Assembly (NCBI RefSeq): GCF_016756535.1
Contig: NZ_AP023247.1
Coordinates: 4,650,501 to 4,714,500 of the forward strand
DNA length: 64,000 nt
Direction of reading: 5' to 3'
Source: Mesorhizobium sp. 131-2-1
GTDB lineage: Bacteria > Pseudomonadota > Alphaproteobacteria > Rhizobiales > Rhizobiaceae
The translations under genes were made by a program, and so were the position numbers. Below the pieces are notes generated by a model. That model was not told the origin of the DNA. It searched no databases and saw nothing but the letters and a program-made list of their open reading frames with translations. Within the stretch, counting starts at the first letter, position 1; every line of letters starts with the position of its first letter. Below, one piece after another: positions 36,700 to 44,879 of this stretch.

Positions 36700-38211
36700 A
36701 TGCATCGACGCGGTTTTCTGGCGGCAGGCCTGGCGACGGTTCTGGCGAGCCCGCGCGCGCTGGCGCAGATGAAAAACATGGACTCCATGCCCGGCATGGA
36801 CATGGGTGGCCATGCCGGACACGACATGGGCGCGATGGCGCAAGGCGCCGTCACCCTGCCCGAAGGCCAGCCGTTGCGCGGCCTGCCTCTGCTCGCCAAC
36901 GAGGCCGGCCAGCCCGGCCTGTTCAAGGCCCGGCTGACGGCGGAACCGGCCGTCGCGCGGTTCGCCGAAGGGCAAGACACGCCGATCCTCGCCTATAACG
37001 GCACGAGTCCCGGCCCACTGATCGAGGCCTTCGAAGGCGACCGCGTCGAGATTACCTTCGCCAACCGCATCGAAGGCGAGGCAAGCACCATCCACTGGCA
37101 CGGCATGCCGGTGCCGGCCGACCAGGACGGCAATCCGATGGACCCGGTGGCGGCGGGCACCGACCGCGTTTACGCCTTCGAGCTGCCGGAAGGCTCGGCC
37201 GGCACCTATTGGTACCACCCGCATCCGCACGGCAGGACGGCCGAGCAGGTCTATCGCGGCCTGGCCGGCGCCTTCGTCGTCAAGGCCAAGGCCGATCCCG
37301 TTCCGGCCGAATATGGCGACACGGTGCTGGTGTTCACCGACCTCAGGCTCGCCGCCGACGGCTCGATGCCCGCCAGCAACATGAACGACCTGATGAACGG
37401 CCGCGTCGGCGACCATGTGCTGGTCAACGGCCAGAAGAACCCCCGGCTCGCCGTGGCCAAGGCCGCGAAACGGCGCCTGCGCCTCTACAATGCCACCAAT
37501 GCGCGCTTCCTGAAGCTCGCCTTCGACGGCGCGCCGATGACCATCATCGGCTCGGATGGCGGGCTGCTGGCGGCGCCGGTGGCGGCCGACGAGATCCTGC
37601 TCAGCCCGGGCGAGCGCATCGAGCTGGTCGTCGCCTTCGACAGGCCAGGCCCCGTCACCTTGTACACGCTCGACTACGATCGCGGCTGGATGGGACCTGG
37701 CCGCCCCGCCGATGCGGGGCTGACGCTGCTGACCGTCGACGTCTCCGAAGACGCGGGAGAAGCGATGCCGCCGCTGCCGGCACGGCTGCGGCCGCTCGCG
37801 CCCCTTCCCGCGCCCGCGCTCTCTCGGCGCCTCGTCCTCACCGAGACCATGGCGATGAACGCCACCAGCATGGAGATGGGCTTCCTGATCAACGGCAAGG
37901 CCTTCGACATGGCGCGCGTCGACATCGTCGGCAAGGCCGGCGAGACCGAGCTCTGGGAGATCGTCAACCAGGCCGACATGGACCATCCCTTCCATGTCCA
38001 CGGCACGCAATTCCAGGTGATCGAGCACGAGCGCGACGGCAAGGTCTCGAAGCCGCCCTTCCTTGCCTGGAGGGACACGGTCAACGTGGCGCGCGGCGAG
38101 ACGGTGCGGCTGCTGCTGCGCCAGGAGCGGCCGGGACAGCGCATGTATCACTGCCACATCCTCGAGCACGAGCAGCTCGGCATGATGGGCGTGCTCGACG
38201 TCACGGCATGA
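36700..38211 (+). CDS. periplasmic multicopper oxidase (CueO/CopA-like)
   Basis: A 503-residue Tat-exported (HRRGFLAAG) multicopper oxidase. A Met/His-rich stretch (MDSMPGMDMGGHAGHDMGAM) after the signal could bind copper(I). The copper-site His clusters read STIHWHG, YWYHPHPHG, HPFHVHG and MYHCHILEHEQLGM, complete for T1/T2/T3 copper. It likely oxidises Cu(I) in the periplasm. A CueR-type promoter precedes it, and the cytochrome c' gene overlaps its stop (ATGA), so the two are co-translated. Confidence 0.93.
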   Translation: MHRRGFLAAGLATVLASPRALAQMKNMDSMPGMDMGGHAGHDMGAMAQGAVTLPEGQPLRGLPLLANEAGQPGLFKARLTAEPAVARFAEGQDTPILAYNGTSPGPLIEAFEGDRVEITFANRIEGEASTIHWHGMPVPADQDGNPMDPVAAGTDRVYAFELPEGSAGTYWYHPHPHGRTAEQVYRGLAGAFVVKAKADPVPAEYGDTVLVFTDLRLAADGSMPASNMNDLMNGRVGDHVLVNGQKNPRLAVAKAAKRRLRLYNATNARFLKLAFDGAPMTIIGSDGGLLAAPVAADEILLSPGERIELVVAFDRPGPVTLYTLDYDRGWMGPGRPADAGLTLLTVDVSEDAGEAMPPLPARLRPLAPLPAPALSRRLVLTETMAMNATSMEMGFLINGKAFDMARVDIVGKAGETELWEIVNQADMDHPFHVHGTQFQVIEHERDGKVSKPPFLAWRDTVNVARGETVRLLLRQERPGQRMYHCHILEHEQLGMMGVLDVTA

Positions 38212-38774
38212 GGGCCGGCATCGCTTCCGGGGCGGTGATGCTGGCGCTCGCCGGCTCGCTGGTGCTCTCTTCGCCGCTGGCCGCCGCCTCGGGCGATGCG
38301 ATCGTGGCCACCCGCCAGGCCTCGATGAAGGCTATGGCGGCAGCGGCGAAGACCATCGCCGAGATGTTCGACGGCAAGCGTCCCTACGAAGCTGCCGGCT
38401 TCAAGGCGGCGGCCGAGGCGCTGCGCGCCCGCACCGGCCCTGCCCTGATCGGCGAATTCCCGCAGGGCACGCTTGGCGCGCCTTCCGGCGCCAGGGCGGA
38501 GATCGACCAAGCGCGGCCGGAATTCGAGGCGCTCGCCCGTCACATCGGCGGGCTCGCCTCGGCACTCGCCGCCAAGGCCGAAAAGGCGCCGGTCGAGATC
38601 ACCGGCGACATGCGCATGGGCGCCATACTGCCGATGGATGGCGGCAGCCTGCTCGGCAAGCGGCCGAATGCCGTGCAGCCTGATCCGGCCACACTGCCGG
38701 CGGAACATCTCCTGCATATGATCCTACAGGACTGTTCGAGCTGCCATTCGAAATTCCGGCAGAAGGTGGAGTGA
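38208..38774 (+). CDS. cytochrome c' family protein
   Basis: A 188-residue exported (MRAGIASGAVMLALAGSLVLS) four-helix cytochrome with a C-terminal haem site CSSCHSKFRQK, characteristic of cytochrome c'/c556. The length exceeds the usual 130-150 residues through extra loops. It overlaps the oxidase stop by four bases and likely exchanges electrons with it, although an NO-binding role is possible for this family. Confidence 0.88.
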   Translation: MRAGIASGAVMLALAGSLVLSSPLAAASGDAIVATRQASMKAMAAAAKTIAEMFDGKRPYEAAGFKAAAEALRARTGPALIGEFPQGTLGAPSGARAEIDQARPEFEALARHIGGLASALAAKAEKAPVEITGDMRMGAILPMDGGSLLGKRPNAVQPDPATLPAEHLLHMILQDCSSCHSKFRQKVE

Positions 38775-38830
38775 GCACGGCCTTCCGTCGCGGTGTTTGC
38801 TAAAAATTAACTTGTTGAGCAGACGCTAAT

Positions 38831-38980
38831 ATGATGACCAAGAGCCTCAACAACGCCACCCCCAGCTCTCCGATCCACGAGGTCAAGCCTTCGCTGGCCG
38901 GCAAGGTGGCGCCGGCGCTGTTTCCGCTGGTCGTCGTGGCGCTCGGCTATCTCGTCGGCCGGCAGTTCTTCGGATTCTGA
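38831..38980 (+). CDS. 49-residue membrane peptide
   Basis: A 50-codon frame from ATG (MMTKSLNNATPSSPIHEVKP) to TGA. The second half is one hydrophobic segment (ALFPLVVVALGYLVGRQFFGF). It lies 56 bases after the cytochrome c' gene on the same strand, behind TTGTTGAG..., and may be the last gene of the copper operon. No family known. Its size made it easy to miss. Confidence 0.5.
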   Translation: MMTKSLNNATPSSPIHEVKPSLAGKVAPALFPLVVVALGYLVGRQFFGF

Positions 38981-39471
38981 ACGCGGAAACGCCGGGACCG
39001 CGCCTTGGCGTCGGGATTCGATCTTTCCGTTTCATCGACGCTCCTGCCCGAGAACGTCTCATCGCTTCATGGAAACGCTGAACCGCTCCATCTCTTCGTT
39101 TTGAGGCAATTCCGGCCGGGGACAACGCCGGGCACGCCGTCGAGGACTGAGGAGAATCAAGGCCGTACACGTTGGTCCTAGGCCCTAGGTCGCTATTGCC
39201 CTCGTATTAGCATGAGCGCATGTTCAGACAAGCCGGCGAGGTCGCAGAAGCCGGTCAGGCCCGGCGGCCAACCCATACATCACCCCCCCTCGGCGGCCGG
39301 GCCACCTAACTTCCGAAGATGAGATGAAAGTACGCACCAGGGCGCCGACGAGCTGCGCCGGCAAGGCGGTGGACGCCTTCCTGTGCCTGCGGGCCAGAGG
39401 GGACCGCGAAGGATCGCTACTGAAGCGATGATGACGCCCCGGCGATCGGTTGAGGCGAGAGAAGCTTCCGC
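38981..39471. other. non-coding stretch downstream of the RiPP-type precursor
   Basis: About 490 bases with no convincing frame on either strand. A short CCTAGG-CCCTAGG repeat lies at about 39178. No radical-SAM, cyclase or protease gene is here. Decayed sequence is possible. Confidence 0.4.
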
Positions 39472-39558
39472 TCAGGGAGCCTTCGAGGAAACGCCCGCGG
39501 CAAGCGCTCCAAGCTTTCCGGCTTTGAGCAGTGTCGGCTTTGCGTAGGTCTTCTTCAC
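39472..39558 (-). CDS. orphan RiPP-type precursor peptide (lasso-leader-like)
   Basis: A 28-residue peptide from a GTG start, too short for usual gene calling. The leader KKTYAKPTLLKAGKLG carries the Y-x-x-P-x-L element with Gly a few residues later, as in lasso-peptide leaders bound by RRE proteins; rhizobial genomes contain many like it without nearby enzymes. The rest (ALAAGVSSKAP) has no Asp or Glu at positions a lasso ring needs, so it is not a standard lasso core. AAGGAGGG lies five bases before the GTG, and a TTGACA/GAGAAT promoter with 17-base spacing lies upstream. No maturation gene is within the window. Confidence 0.75.
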   Translation of the reverse strand: MKKTYAKPTLLKAGKLGALAAGVSSKAP

Positions 39559-39584
39559 GGAATCCCTCCTTGAGCGGAAGCCCG

Positions 39585-39613
39585 ATTCTCCGCTGCTTCG
39601 CCGGTTCTGTCAA
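39585..39613 (-). promoter_or_regulatory. promoter of the RiPP-type precursor
   Basis: Read on the minus strand: consensus TTGACA (39613-39608), 17 bases, then GAGAAT (39590-39585). Transcription would start about 20 bases ahead of the GTG, and the leader contains AAGGAGGG (39571-39564). Few other genes here have so complete a promoter. Confidence 0.6.
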
Positions 39614-39762
39614 CGCGCCGGGGTTGAGCAGCCCGAGACGGCCCTCAGTTCACGCCCAATCGCGTCGGCTGGTTCCACATACTCCGCCTGGTTGTGGCTG
39701 AGCCCGTCACGGCATGGCACGAAGATCATCGCGGCGAGCGCCGCTGGCGGCACGTTACTCGC
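39610..39762 (-). pseudogene. C-terminal remnant of an M20-type amidohydrolase
   Basis: The frame reads NVPPAALAAMIFVPCRDGLS then HNQAEYVEPADAIGREL. MIFVPCRDGLSHN-AE is the diagnostic C-terminus of N-carbamoyl-amino-acid hydrolases/allantoate amidohydrolases of the M20 family. Everything upstream of it is missing. The remnant ends inside the precursor's promoter, so the precursor gene lies in the scar of a deleted gene. Confidence 0.75.
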
Positions 39763-39830
39763 CGGCGGCGCCTGGCACTGGCGCTTTCGTGGAAAATGCG
39801 GGATCAATCGACAGCCGGGAAACGCTGCCG

Positions 39831-40535
39831 ATGTGCAACCTCTACAACATCACGACCAGCCAGGAGGCGATCCGCCAGTGGACGCGCACCCTGCGCGATA
39901 TTCTGGGCAACCTCGAACCCTCGATCGACATCTATCCCAACCAGTTCGGCCCGGTGGTGCGCAACGCCGCCGACGGCGCGCGCGAGCTTGCCAGTCTGCG
40001 CTGGGGCATGCCGACGCCGGCGGAGCGCATGCGCGGCAATGCCGATCCCGGCACCACCAACATCCGCAATCCGCAATATGGCCACTGGATGCCTTACCTC
40101 GGCATCGAGAACCGCTGCGTTGTGCCGGTGACGAGCTTCGCCGAGCCCTCGCCGACGCCAGGCGACAAGGACCCCGAAACCGGCGTCCAGAAGAATTTCT
40201 GGTTTGCGCTCGGCGAAGAGCGGCCGCTGTTCTTCTTCGCCGGCCTGTGGACGCAATGGCAGGGCGTGCGCAAGGTCAAGGAAGGTCCGGGCGACCACCA
40301 GCTCTACGGCTTCCTGACCACAAGGCCCAACGCACTGATCGCACCGATCCACGAGAAGGCGATGCCGGTGATCCTGACCACGCCGGAAGAGACCGAGACA
40401 TGGCTCACCGCGCCGTGGTCGGACGCGAAGAAGCTGCAGCGCCCTGCCCCGGACGACGCGCTGGTGATCGTCGAAAAGCCGGCGACGCAGATCAAGTTTC
40501 CCGCCGAGCCGCCGGCGCAGGGGTCGTTGTTTTAG
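39831..40535 (+). CDS. SRAP/HMCES-type DNA-protein crosslink protein (YedK family)
   Basis: A 234-residue SRAP protein that links covalently to abasic sites in single-stranded DNA. The N-terminal MCNLYNIT puts the reactive Cys at position 2 once Met is removed, so this start must be right although the frame is open upstream. Other family residues: NIRNPQYGHW, VPVTSFAEP, FFFAGLWTQW and HEKAMPVIL (catalytic His). Confidence 0.9.
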   Translation: MCNLYNITTSQEAIRQWTRTLRDILGNLEPSIDIYPNQFGPVVRNAADGARELASLRWGMPTPAERMRGNADPGTTNIRNPQYGHWMPYLGIENRCVVPVTSFAEPSPTPGDKDPETGVQKNFWFALGEERPLFFFAGLWTQWQGVRKVKEGPGDHQLYGFLTTRPNALIAPIHEKAMPVILTTPEETETWLTAPWSDAKKLQRPAPDDALVIVEKPATQIKFPAEPPAQGSLF

Positions 40536-40637
40536 ACGGCTCAAGGAAGGAACGAGCCATTAGCGCCAAGTCGAGACACTGGCGCTGGACGTAGCGAACG
40601 TGCGATCGGTGCTAGAATTAGGCATCTTGGGGGGTCG

Positions 40638-41456
40638 ATGAACGATACCGACTATGTGCTGGGGCATGCCGAGGCCGAACTGCACCGCCTCAGTACCCAG
40701 GCGCGGTTGATCGATCCGATCACGCGTCGCTTTCTGGAAGCCGCCGGGATCGCAAAAGGTATGCGTATCCTCGATATCGGCAGCGGGGCTGGCGATGTCG
40801 CCTTTCTCTGCAGCGAACTCGTTGGGCCGACTGGAGAGGTTGTAGGTACTGACCTTGCCCTTGCAGCCGTCGAACGGGGTGAACTACGCGCCAGGAATGC
40901 CGAGTCAGGCAGAATCTCCTTTAGACACGGCGATCCGGCTGAACTGAACTTTGACGAACCATTCGATGCGATAGTTGGTCGCTACGTTCTGCAATTCATG
41001 CCCGATCCAGCACAGTCGCTCCGACAGATCGTCCGTCATTTGCGGCCCGGTGGGGTCGTCGTGTTCCACGAACTTGATTGGGATGGCGCTCGTTCGTCGC
41101 CCCCGTCGCCAACATACGACCAGGTATGCAGGTGGCTCAGCCGTACAATCGAGGGTGCGGGAGCGCAGGTGCGCCTCGGTGCGCGACTTGCCTCTCTATT
41201 TGAAGATGCTGGTTTGCCCTCGCCGATCCTGAGGTTGGAGGCGGTCATCTCGTCAGGACCACGCGCAGTTGACGTTGTGCACCTTGTGACCGATCTCGTG
41301 GAGACACAATTGCCGACCATGGAGAGGCTAGGGATCGTGGCAGCTTCGCAGGTCGAGCCCTTCGCACTCGCTGACCGTATCCTTTCGGAGGTCGGTACCG
41401 GCGGCACGTTGATGGGGAGATCGGAGATAGGTGCCTGGACCACCAAGCTGGAGTGA
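40638..41456 (+). CDS. class I SAM-dependent methyltransferase
   Basis: A 272-residue protein. SAM-binding motif I is ILDIGSGAGDVAFLC, acidic loop DLALAAVERG, and motif IV region FDAIVGRYVLQFMPDPAQSLRQIVRHLRPGG. The C-terminal 100 residues vary and would bind the substrate, which is unknown. GGGGGG precedes the ATG. Codon use is somewhat less GC-rich than neighbours. Confidence 0.87.
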   Translation: MNDTDYVLGHAEAELHRLSTQARLIDPITRRFLEAAGIAKGMRILDIGSGAGDVAFLCSELVGPTGEVVGTDLALAAVERGELRARNAESGRISFRHGDPAELNFDEPFDAIVGRYVLQFMPDPAQSLRQIVRHLRPGGVVVFHELDWDGARSSPPSPTYDQVCRWLSRTIEGAGAQVRLGARLASLFEDAGLPSPILRLEAVISSGPRAVDVVHLVTDLVETQLPTMERLGIVAASQVEPFALADRILSEVGTGGTLMGRSEIGAWTTKLE

Positions 41457-41548
41457 ACGCACGCGTCTCGCGATGACCGCTCTCCAAACGCCTTCCTTCA
41501 TGCGACGCTCGCAACTGAACGACGGCAAAGGGTCGAAAGCCGCCTTCC

Positions 41549-41869
41549 CTACTGCTCGTCCTTCCACACCACCCGCCGCACCGTCCTTATTTCGGCAAGC
41601 CGCCTCACCCGGATGCCCTGCCTTTCCCGCGCAGTCGGGCTCTGCGTCTCGGCGTGCATGAACTCGTTCTTGCCGCAGCGCTCGCAGCGCATCTTGCTGC
41701 CGACGAGGTCAGGTTCGATGTCGCCGAAAATCTTCTGCAGGTCGTCGGGCTGATACCAGCGCTTGACGTTGCAGAGGCCGCAGCGGACGAGCACGAGCTG
41801 CCCGATCTCATGGGCATTGCTGAGCCGTCGTCCGCCGCCGCGCTTTCGTCTTCCGTCAGTATCAGGCAT
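41549..41869 (-). CDS. zinc-ribbon hypothetical protein
   Basis: A 106-residue basic protein with one four-cysteine zinc ribbon (VRCGLCNVKRWY ... MRCERCGKNEFM), in which the two Cys pairs are about 35 residues apart, flanked by Arg-rich ends. Such proteins may bind nucleic acid. It is divergent from the two small paralogues at 41970 and 42143, separated by about 100 AT-rich bases that contain TTGACA. No family named. Confidence 0.65.
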   Translation of the reverse strand: MPDTDGRRKRGGGRRLSNAHEIGQLVLVRCGLCNVKRWYQPDDLQKIFGDIEPDLVGSKMRCERCGKNEFMHAETQSPTARERQGIRVRRLAEIRTVRRVVWKDEQ

Positions 41870-41969
41870 GCCTAATAATAGGAACGCATTCCTCTTCCGG
41901 TCAATTCGTCCTTGACATTTTTGTTCCCTTTTTGTTCACTCACCAAGTGACACATCAGGAGGTGCCGGG

Positions 41970-42146
41970 ATGGACCAGATCGTGACGCTGGACAGCCGCC
42001 AGGAGGCGGCGCTTCAGGCCGTGGCCGACAAGTTCATCGCGCTCCACAAGGGCGATGCGGTGAAGGCGCTGAAGGAGATGATCGTGCTCAACGGCGACCT
42101 TCAGGAGCGGCTGGATGCACTGCAGGCTTCAAGGAGGCGGCAATGA
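41970..42146 (+). CDS. small helical protein A (paralogue of next gene)
   Basis: A 58-residue helical, charged protein (LDSRQEAALQAVADKFIALH ... NGDLQERLDALQ). AGGAGG lies upstream at a good distance. Its stop overlaps the next gene's ATG (ATGA). Aligning it with that gene shows the same pattern (LD-x-x-x-x-A-x-LQA-x-A-x-K-x-IA), so the two arose by duplication. A decayed third copy of its middle part lies at 43121. Confidence 0.65.
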   Translation: MDQIVTLDSRQEAALQAVADKFIALHKGDAVKALKEMIVLNGDLQERLDALQASRRRQ

Positions 42147-42352
42147 GCATCCTGCATCTTGATGCCGAAGCGCAGGCGGAATTGCAGGCCGAAGCTGAGA
42201 AGCTGATCGCCCGCTATGCGAGCCCGCTGGAAACGGTGAAGGCGCTGATGGCCTATAATTGCGAGTTGGAGACGCAGATCCTCGCACTTGCCCACCGCCA
42301 CCCGGAGCTGGTGTCGGTGAGCTATGACGATACGCCGGCGGTGATAGGCTGA
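42143..42352 (+). CDS. small helical protein B (paralogue of previous gene)
   Basis: A 69-residue helical protein (LDAEAQAELQAEAEKLIARY ... NCELETQILALAHRH) overlapping the previous gene by four bases. The two could form a heterodimer, as neighbouring small paralogues often do. Family unknown. Confidence 0.65.
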   Translation: MSILHLDAEAQAELQAEAEKLIARYASPLETVKALMAYNCELETQILALAHRHPELVSVSYDDTPAVIG

Positions 42353-42356
42353 GCGC

Positions 42357-42537
42357 CGTTGGCGCTGCTGCGCGGTTGCCCCCGTCGTCGCGCCGACGAA
42401 TGCCTAGCGTCAGGCGGCCCGCAGACCTTCCTTGGGACCGTCTCGTAGACACCACGAGCCCAGTCGACGCGCGCCTTGTCCATCGCCGGCTCGCGCCAGC
42501 GGGCGTGGACGTTCATGACGAAATACGAAGTGAGCAA
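42357..42537 (-). pseudogene. decayed C-terminal copy of the BBE flavin oxidase gene
   Basis: The DNA matches the end of the gene at 43309 in two blocks: the 3' end plus downstream flank (42357-42437) and a more 5' block coding FVMNVHARWREPAMDKA (to 42537). About 160 bases between the blocks are deleted and the rest of the gene is missing. Identity to the intact copy is high, so the duplication is fairly recent. Confidence 0.85.
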
Positions 42538-42546
42538 TGGTGGCGG

Positions 42547-43026
42547 CTAGTTCACGCGCCAGAGGAAATACGGCCAGTCCGGCGTGTCGAAGGTCAGGGC
42601 TGTCCAGCGCGGCGACTGCATCGCCCGGTCGCTGACCACCACGCCGCCCGGTGCCATCAACCCGTCGATCAGCGCCGCCAGCCAGCCTGCCTGGGCAGCG
42701 TCACGGGCGCGGTCCTCGCTGCCGAAATCGGCATGGGCCAGGGCTGCGGGCGCGCGGCCGGACAAGGCGGACAGCGTTTCGCGGAAATCGCCCAGCACCA
42801 GGTCGGCGCCGGCCGGCGCTGCATCGGCCGGGGCGTGCAGGTCGCGGTCGAAGGCGATGATCCGGCGCTCCGGGAACAGCTTGCGCAAATGGCTGTAGGT
42901 TCGGCCCTTGCCCAGGCCGATCTCCAGCACCGGGCCCGGCAGGCCCCGGATCTCCTCCGCCGCCCGCTCCAGCGCCCGGCGCTGGGTGGTGAGGCGAGCG
43001 ATCATGTGGTCGAGGCGGCTGTCCAT
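42547..43026 (-). CDS. class I SAM-dependent methyltransferase (short)
   Basis: A 159-residue methyltransferase. SAM motif I is VLEIGLGKGRTYSHLRKLF; motif II has IIAFDRDLHAP; a C-terminal GGVVVSDRAM ends the core. The start MDSRLDHM was chosen as the first ATG close to the fold; an upstream ATG would add a segment that overlaps a decayed gene copy. It lies between the two copies of a duplicated segment. Confidence 0.8.
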   Translation of the reverse strand: MDSRLDHMIARLTTQRRALERAAEEIRGLPGPVLEIGLGKGRTYSHLRKLFPERRIIAFDRDLHAPADAAPAGADLVLGDFRETLSALSGRAPAALAHADFGSEDRARDAAQAGWLAALIDGLMAPGGVVVSDRAMQSPRWTALTFDTPDWPYFLWRVN

Positions 43027-43120
43027 GGGCGGCTCCGGGCAGACTCGAGGGTGTCGGGGGCCGTCACTGTAGGTTCGGCCGGGAACGCCGTCGATCCCGA
43101 AAGCGGCAACCAGGCCGATG

Positions 43121-43180
43121 GCGCTGAAGGAGAGATCTTGCTCAACGGACATTTGCAGGAGCGGCCGGATGCGCTCGACG
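43121..43180 (+). pseudogene. decayed copy of small gene A
   Basis: About 60 bases align with the middle of the gene at 41970 (GCGCTGAAGGAGA, then GCTCAACGG, CAGGAGCGG). One base is missing in the GAGATGATC part, breaking the frame, and the start is lost. It lies just ahead of the intact flavin oxidase as small gene A lies ahead of the decayed one, showing that the whole segment was duplicated in tandem. Confidence 0.7.
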
Positions 43181-43308
43181 CGCCGCGTAAGCCCATGCGG
43201 CAAGAGCTTTGCCGGAAGCAGTGTCGGGGCCTTGTCGCGCCGTCAACTTGCAGTCCGTCGGCGCTGCTGCGCGGTTGGCCGCGTCGTCGCGCCGACGGAT
43301 GACTGGCC

Positions 43309-44748
43309 TCAGGCGGCCCGCAGACCTTCCTTCGGACGCAGGTTCTGGTTCATGCGGAACAGGTTTTGCGGGTCATAGCGCTGCTTGATCTCCAGCAGCC
43401 GGCGATAGTTGCCGCCATAGGCCGCTTCGACCCGGTCGACCTCGTCCTCCGGCATGAAGTTCACATAGGCCGTGCCGGCGGCAAAGGGCTTGGCTGCTTC
43501 GTAGATGCCGCGAGCCCAGTCGATGCAGGCCTTGTCCATTGCCGGCTCGCGCCAGCGGGCGTGGACGTTCATGACGAAATGCGAACTGCGCTGCGGAAAT
43601 GCCGTTGCATCTGCCTTGACGCGACCGGCCGCCCCGCCGACATGGCCGAAGAATATCTCGCATTCGGGACCCGGAAGCTTCGCAATCGCCGCCGTGGTGA
43701 TCGCGACCGCGCCATCTGAAAGCTCGGTGAAGTCATGGCTCTTCCAGTAGTTGCGGGCGCCTGGCGCAAGCAGCGGGTCGAAGGCCTGCTGCCAGCCGGT
43801 GAACGGATTGGGCCCGACGACATCGGCGATCGGCGAGCCGATGGCGCGGAGTTTCCGCGTCGCCTTCTCGCCGGCCTCGATGTCGCCGCAATAGCACATG
43901 GCCAGCACCAGCACCTCCTTGCCGTGCCATTCGGCCGGCAGGAAAGGCAGCGGTGGCGCCTGCCGCATGACCACCCAGCAGGTCAGTTCGTCGGGCGCAT
44001 CTTCCAGCGCCTCGCGATATTCCCGCAGCACTTTCCCGGCATCGGCGAAGGGATGGACGACAAGCCCCGACAGCACCTGCGGCCCGAACTCATGGAGCTG
44101 GAACTCGAACGCCGTGACGACGCCGAAATTGCCGCCGCCGCCGCGCAGCGCCCAGAACAGGTCGGGATTTTCGCTCTGGCTGGCGCGTAGCAGCTTGCCG
44201 TCGGCGGTGACCACGTCGGCGGAAACGAGATTGTCGATGCTCAACCCAAATTTGCGGGTGATCCAGCCAAAGCCGCCGCCCAGGGTCAGGCCAGCAATAC
44301 CGGTGGTCGAGTTGATGCCGGTCGGCACCGCCAGTCCAAAGGCTTGTGTTTCCCTGTCGACATCGGCAAGCGTGGCGCCGGGTCCGACCCATGCCCGCCG
44401 TGCCCGGACATCGACCCGCACCGACTTCATCATCGACAGATCGATCATCAGGCCACCGTCGCAGACGGCGCTGCCAGCGATGTTGTGGCCGCCGCCGCGC
44501 ACGGAGACGAGAAGTCTGTTTTCCCTGGCGAAATTCACGGCCGTTACGACGTCGGATGCGCCGACGCAGCAGACAATCAGCCCTGGCCGCCGATCGACCA
44601 TCGCATTCCAGATGCTGCGCGCGCCATCGTAGGCGGCGTCGCCTTCGCGCAGCACCGTGCCGCGTATCTGTGCCGAAAGTGCTTCGAGGGCGGCGGCACC
44701 GAGCGTCGTCTTGCCGCCTTCAAGGGTAGTGAAGCTCATGGCATTCAT
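43309..44748 (-). CDS. BBE-type FAD-linked oxidase
   Basis: A 479-residue flavoprotein oxidase of the FAD-binding-4/berberine-bridge family. The likely covalent FAD His lies in SVRGGGHNIAG; GLTLGGGFGWITRKFGL and the C-terminal BBE domain (RRLLEIKQRYDPQNLFRMNQNL) are intact. The second covalent cysteine of bicovalent members is not evident. It oxidises sugars, alcohols or alkaloid-like compounds; substrate unknown. A decayed second copy lies at 42357. Confidence 0.88.
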   Translation of the reverse strand: MNAMSFTTLEGGKTTLGAAALEALSAQIRGTVLREGDAAYDGARSIWNAMVDRRPGLIVCCVGASDVVTAVNFARENRLLVSVRGGGHNIAGSAVCDGGLMIDLSMMKSVRVDVRARRAWVGPGATLADVDRETQAFGLAVPTGINSTTGIAGLTLGGGFGWITRKFGLSIDNLVSADVVTADGKLLRASQSENPDLFWALRGGGGNFGVVTAFEFQLHEFGPQVLSGLVVHPFADAGKVLREYREALEDAPDELTCWVVMRQAPPLPFLPAEWHGKEVLVLAMCYCGDIEAGEKATRKLRAIGSPIADVVGPNPFTGWQQAFDPLLAPGARNYWKSHDFTELSDGAVAITTAAIAKLPGPECEIFFGHVGGAAGRVKADATAFPQRSSHFVMNVHARWREPAMDKACIDWARGIYEAAKPFAAGTAYVNFMPEDEVDRVEAAYGGNYRRLLEIKQRYDPQNLFRMNQNLRPKEGLRAA

Positions 44749-44879
44749 GATTTCCTCCCGATCTTGTGGACGAGCCCCCCTTTCTGTTTTTAGTGTGCTC
44801 TTATGTTAGCAATCACGCAAGTTAAGGCGGGCGCCGACGCCCGCCATTTGCGTTCCTGTGTGCCGGCCGAAGCGCCGCC

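Noticed and set aside
36451..38169. 572-codon minus-strand frame
   Set aside because: It is antisense to the multicopper oxidase, whose copper motifs prove the plus strand is coding.
39472..39558. Complete lasso-peptide cluster at the precursor
   Set aside because: The leader fits, but no cyclase, protease or RRE gene is within the window and no acidic ring residue is in the core, so only an orphan precursor is claimed.
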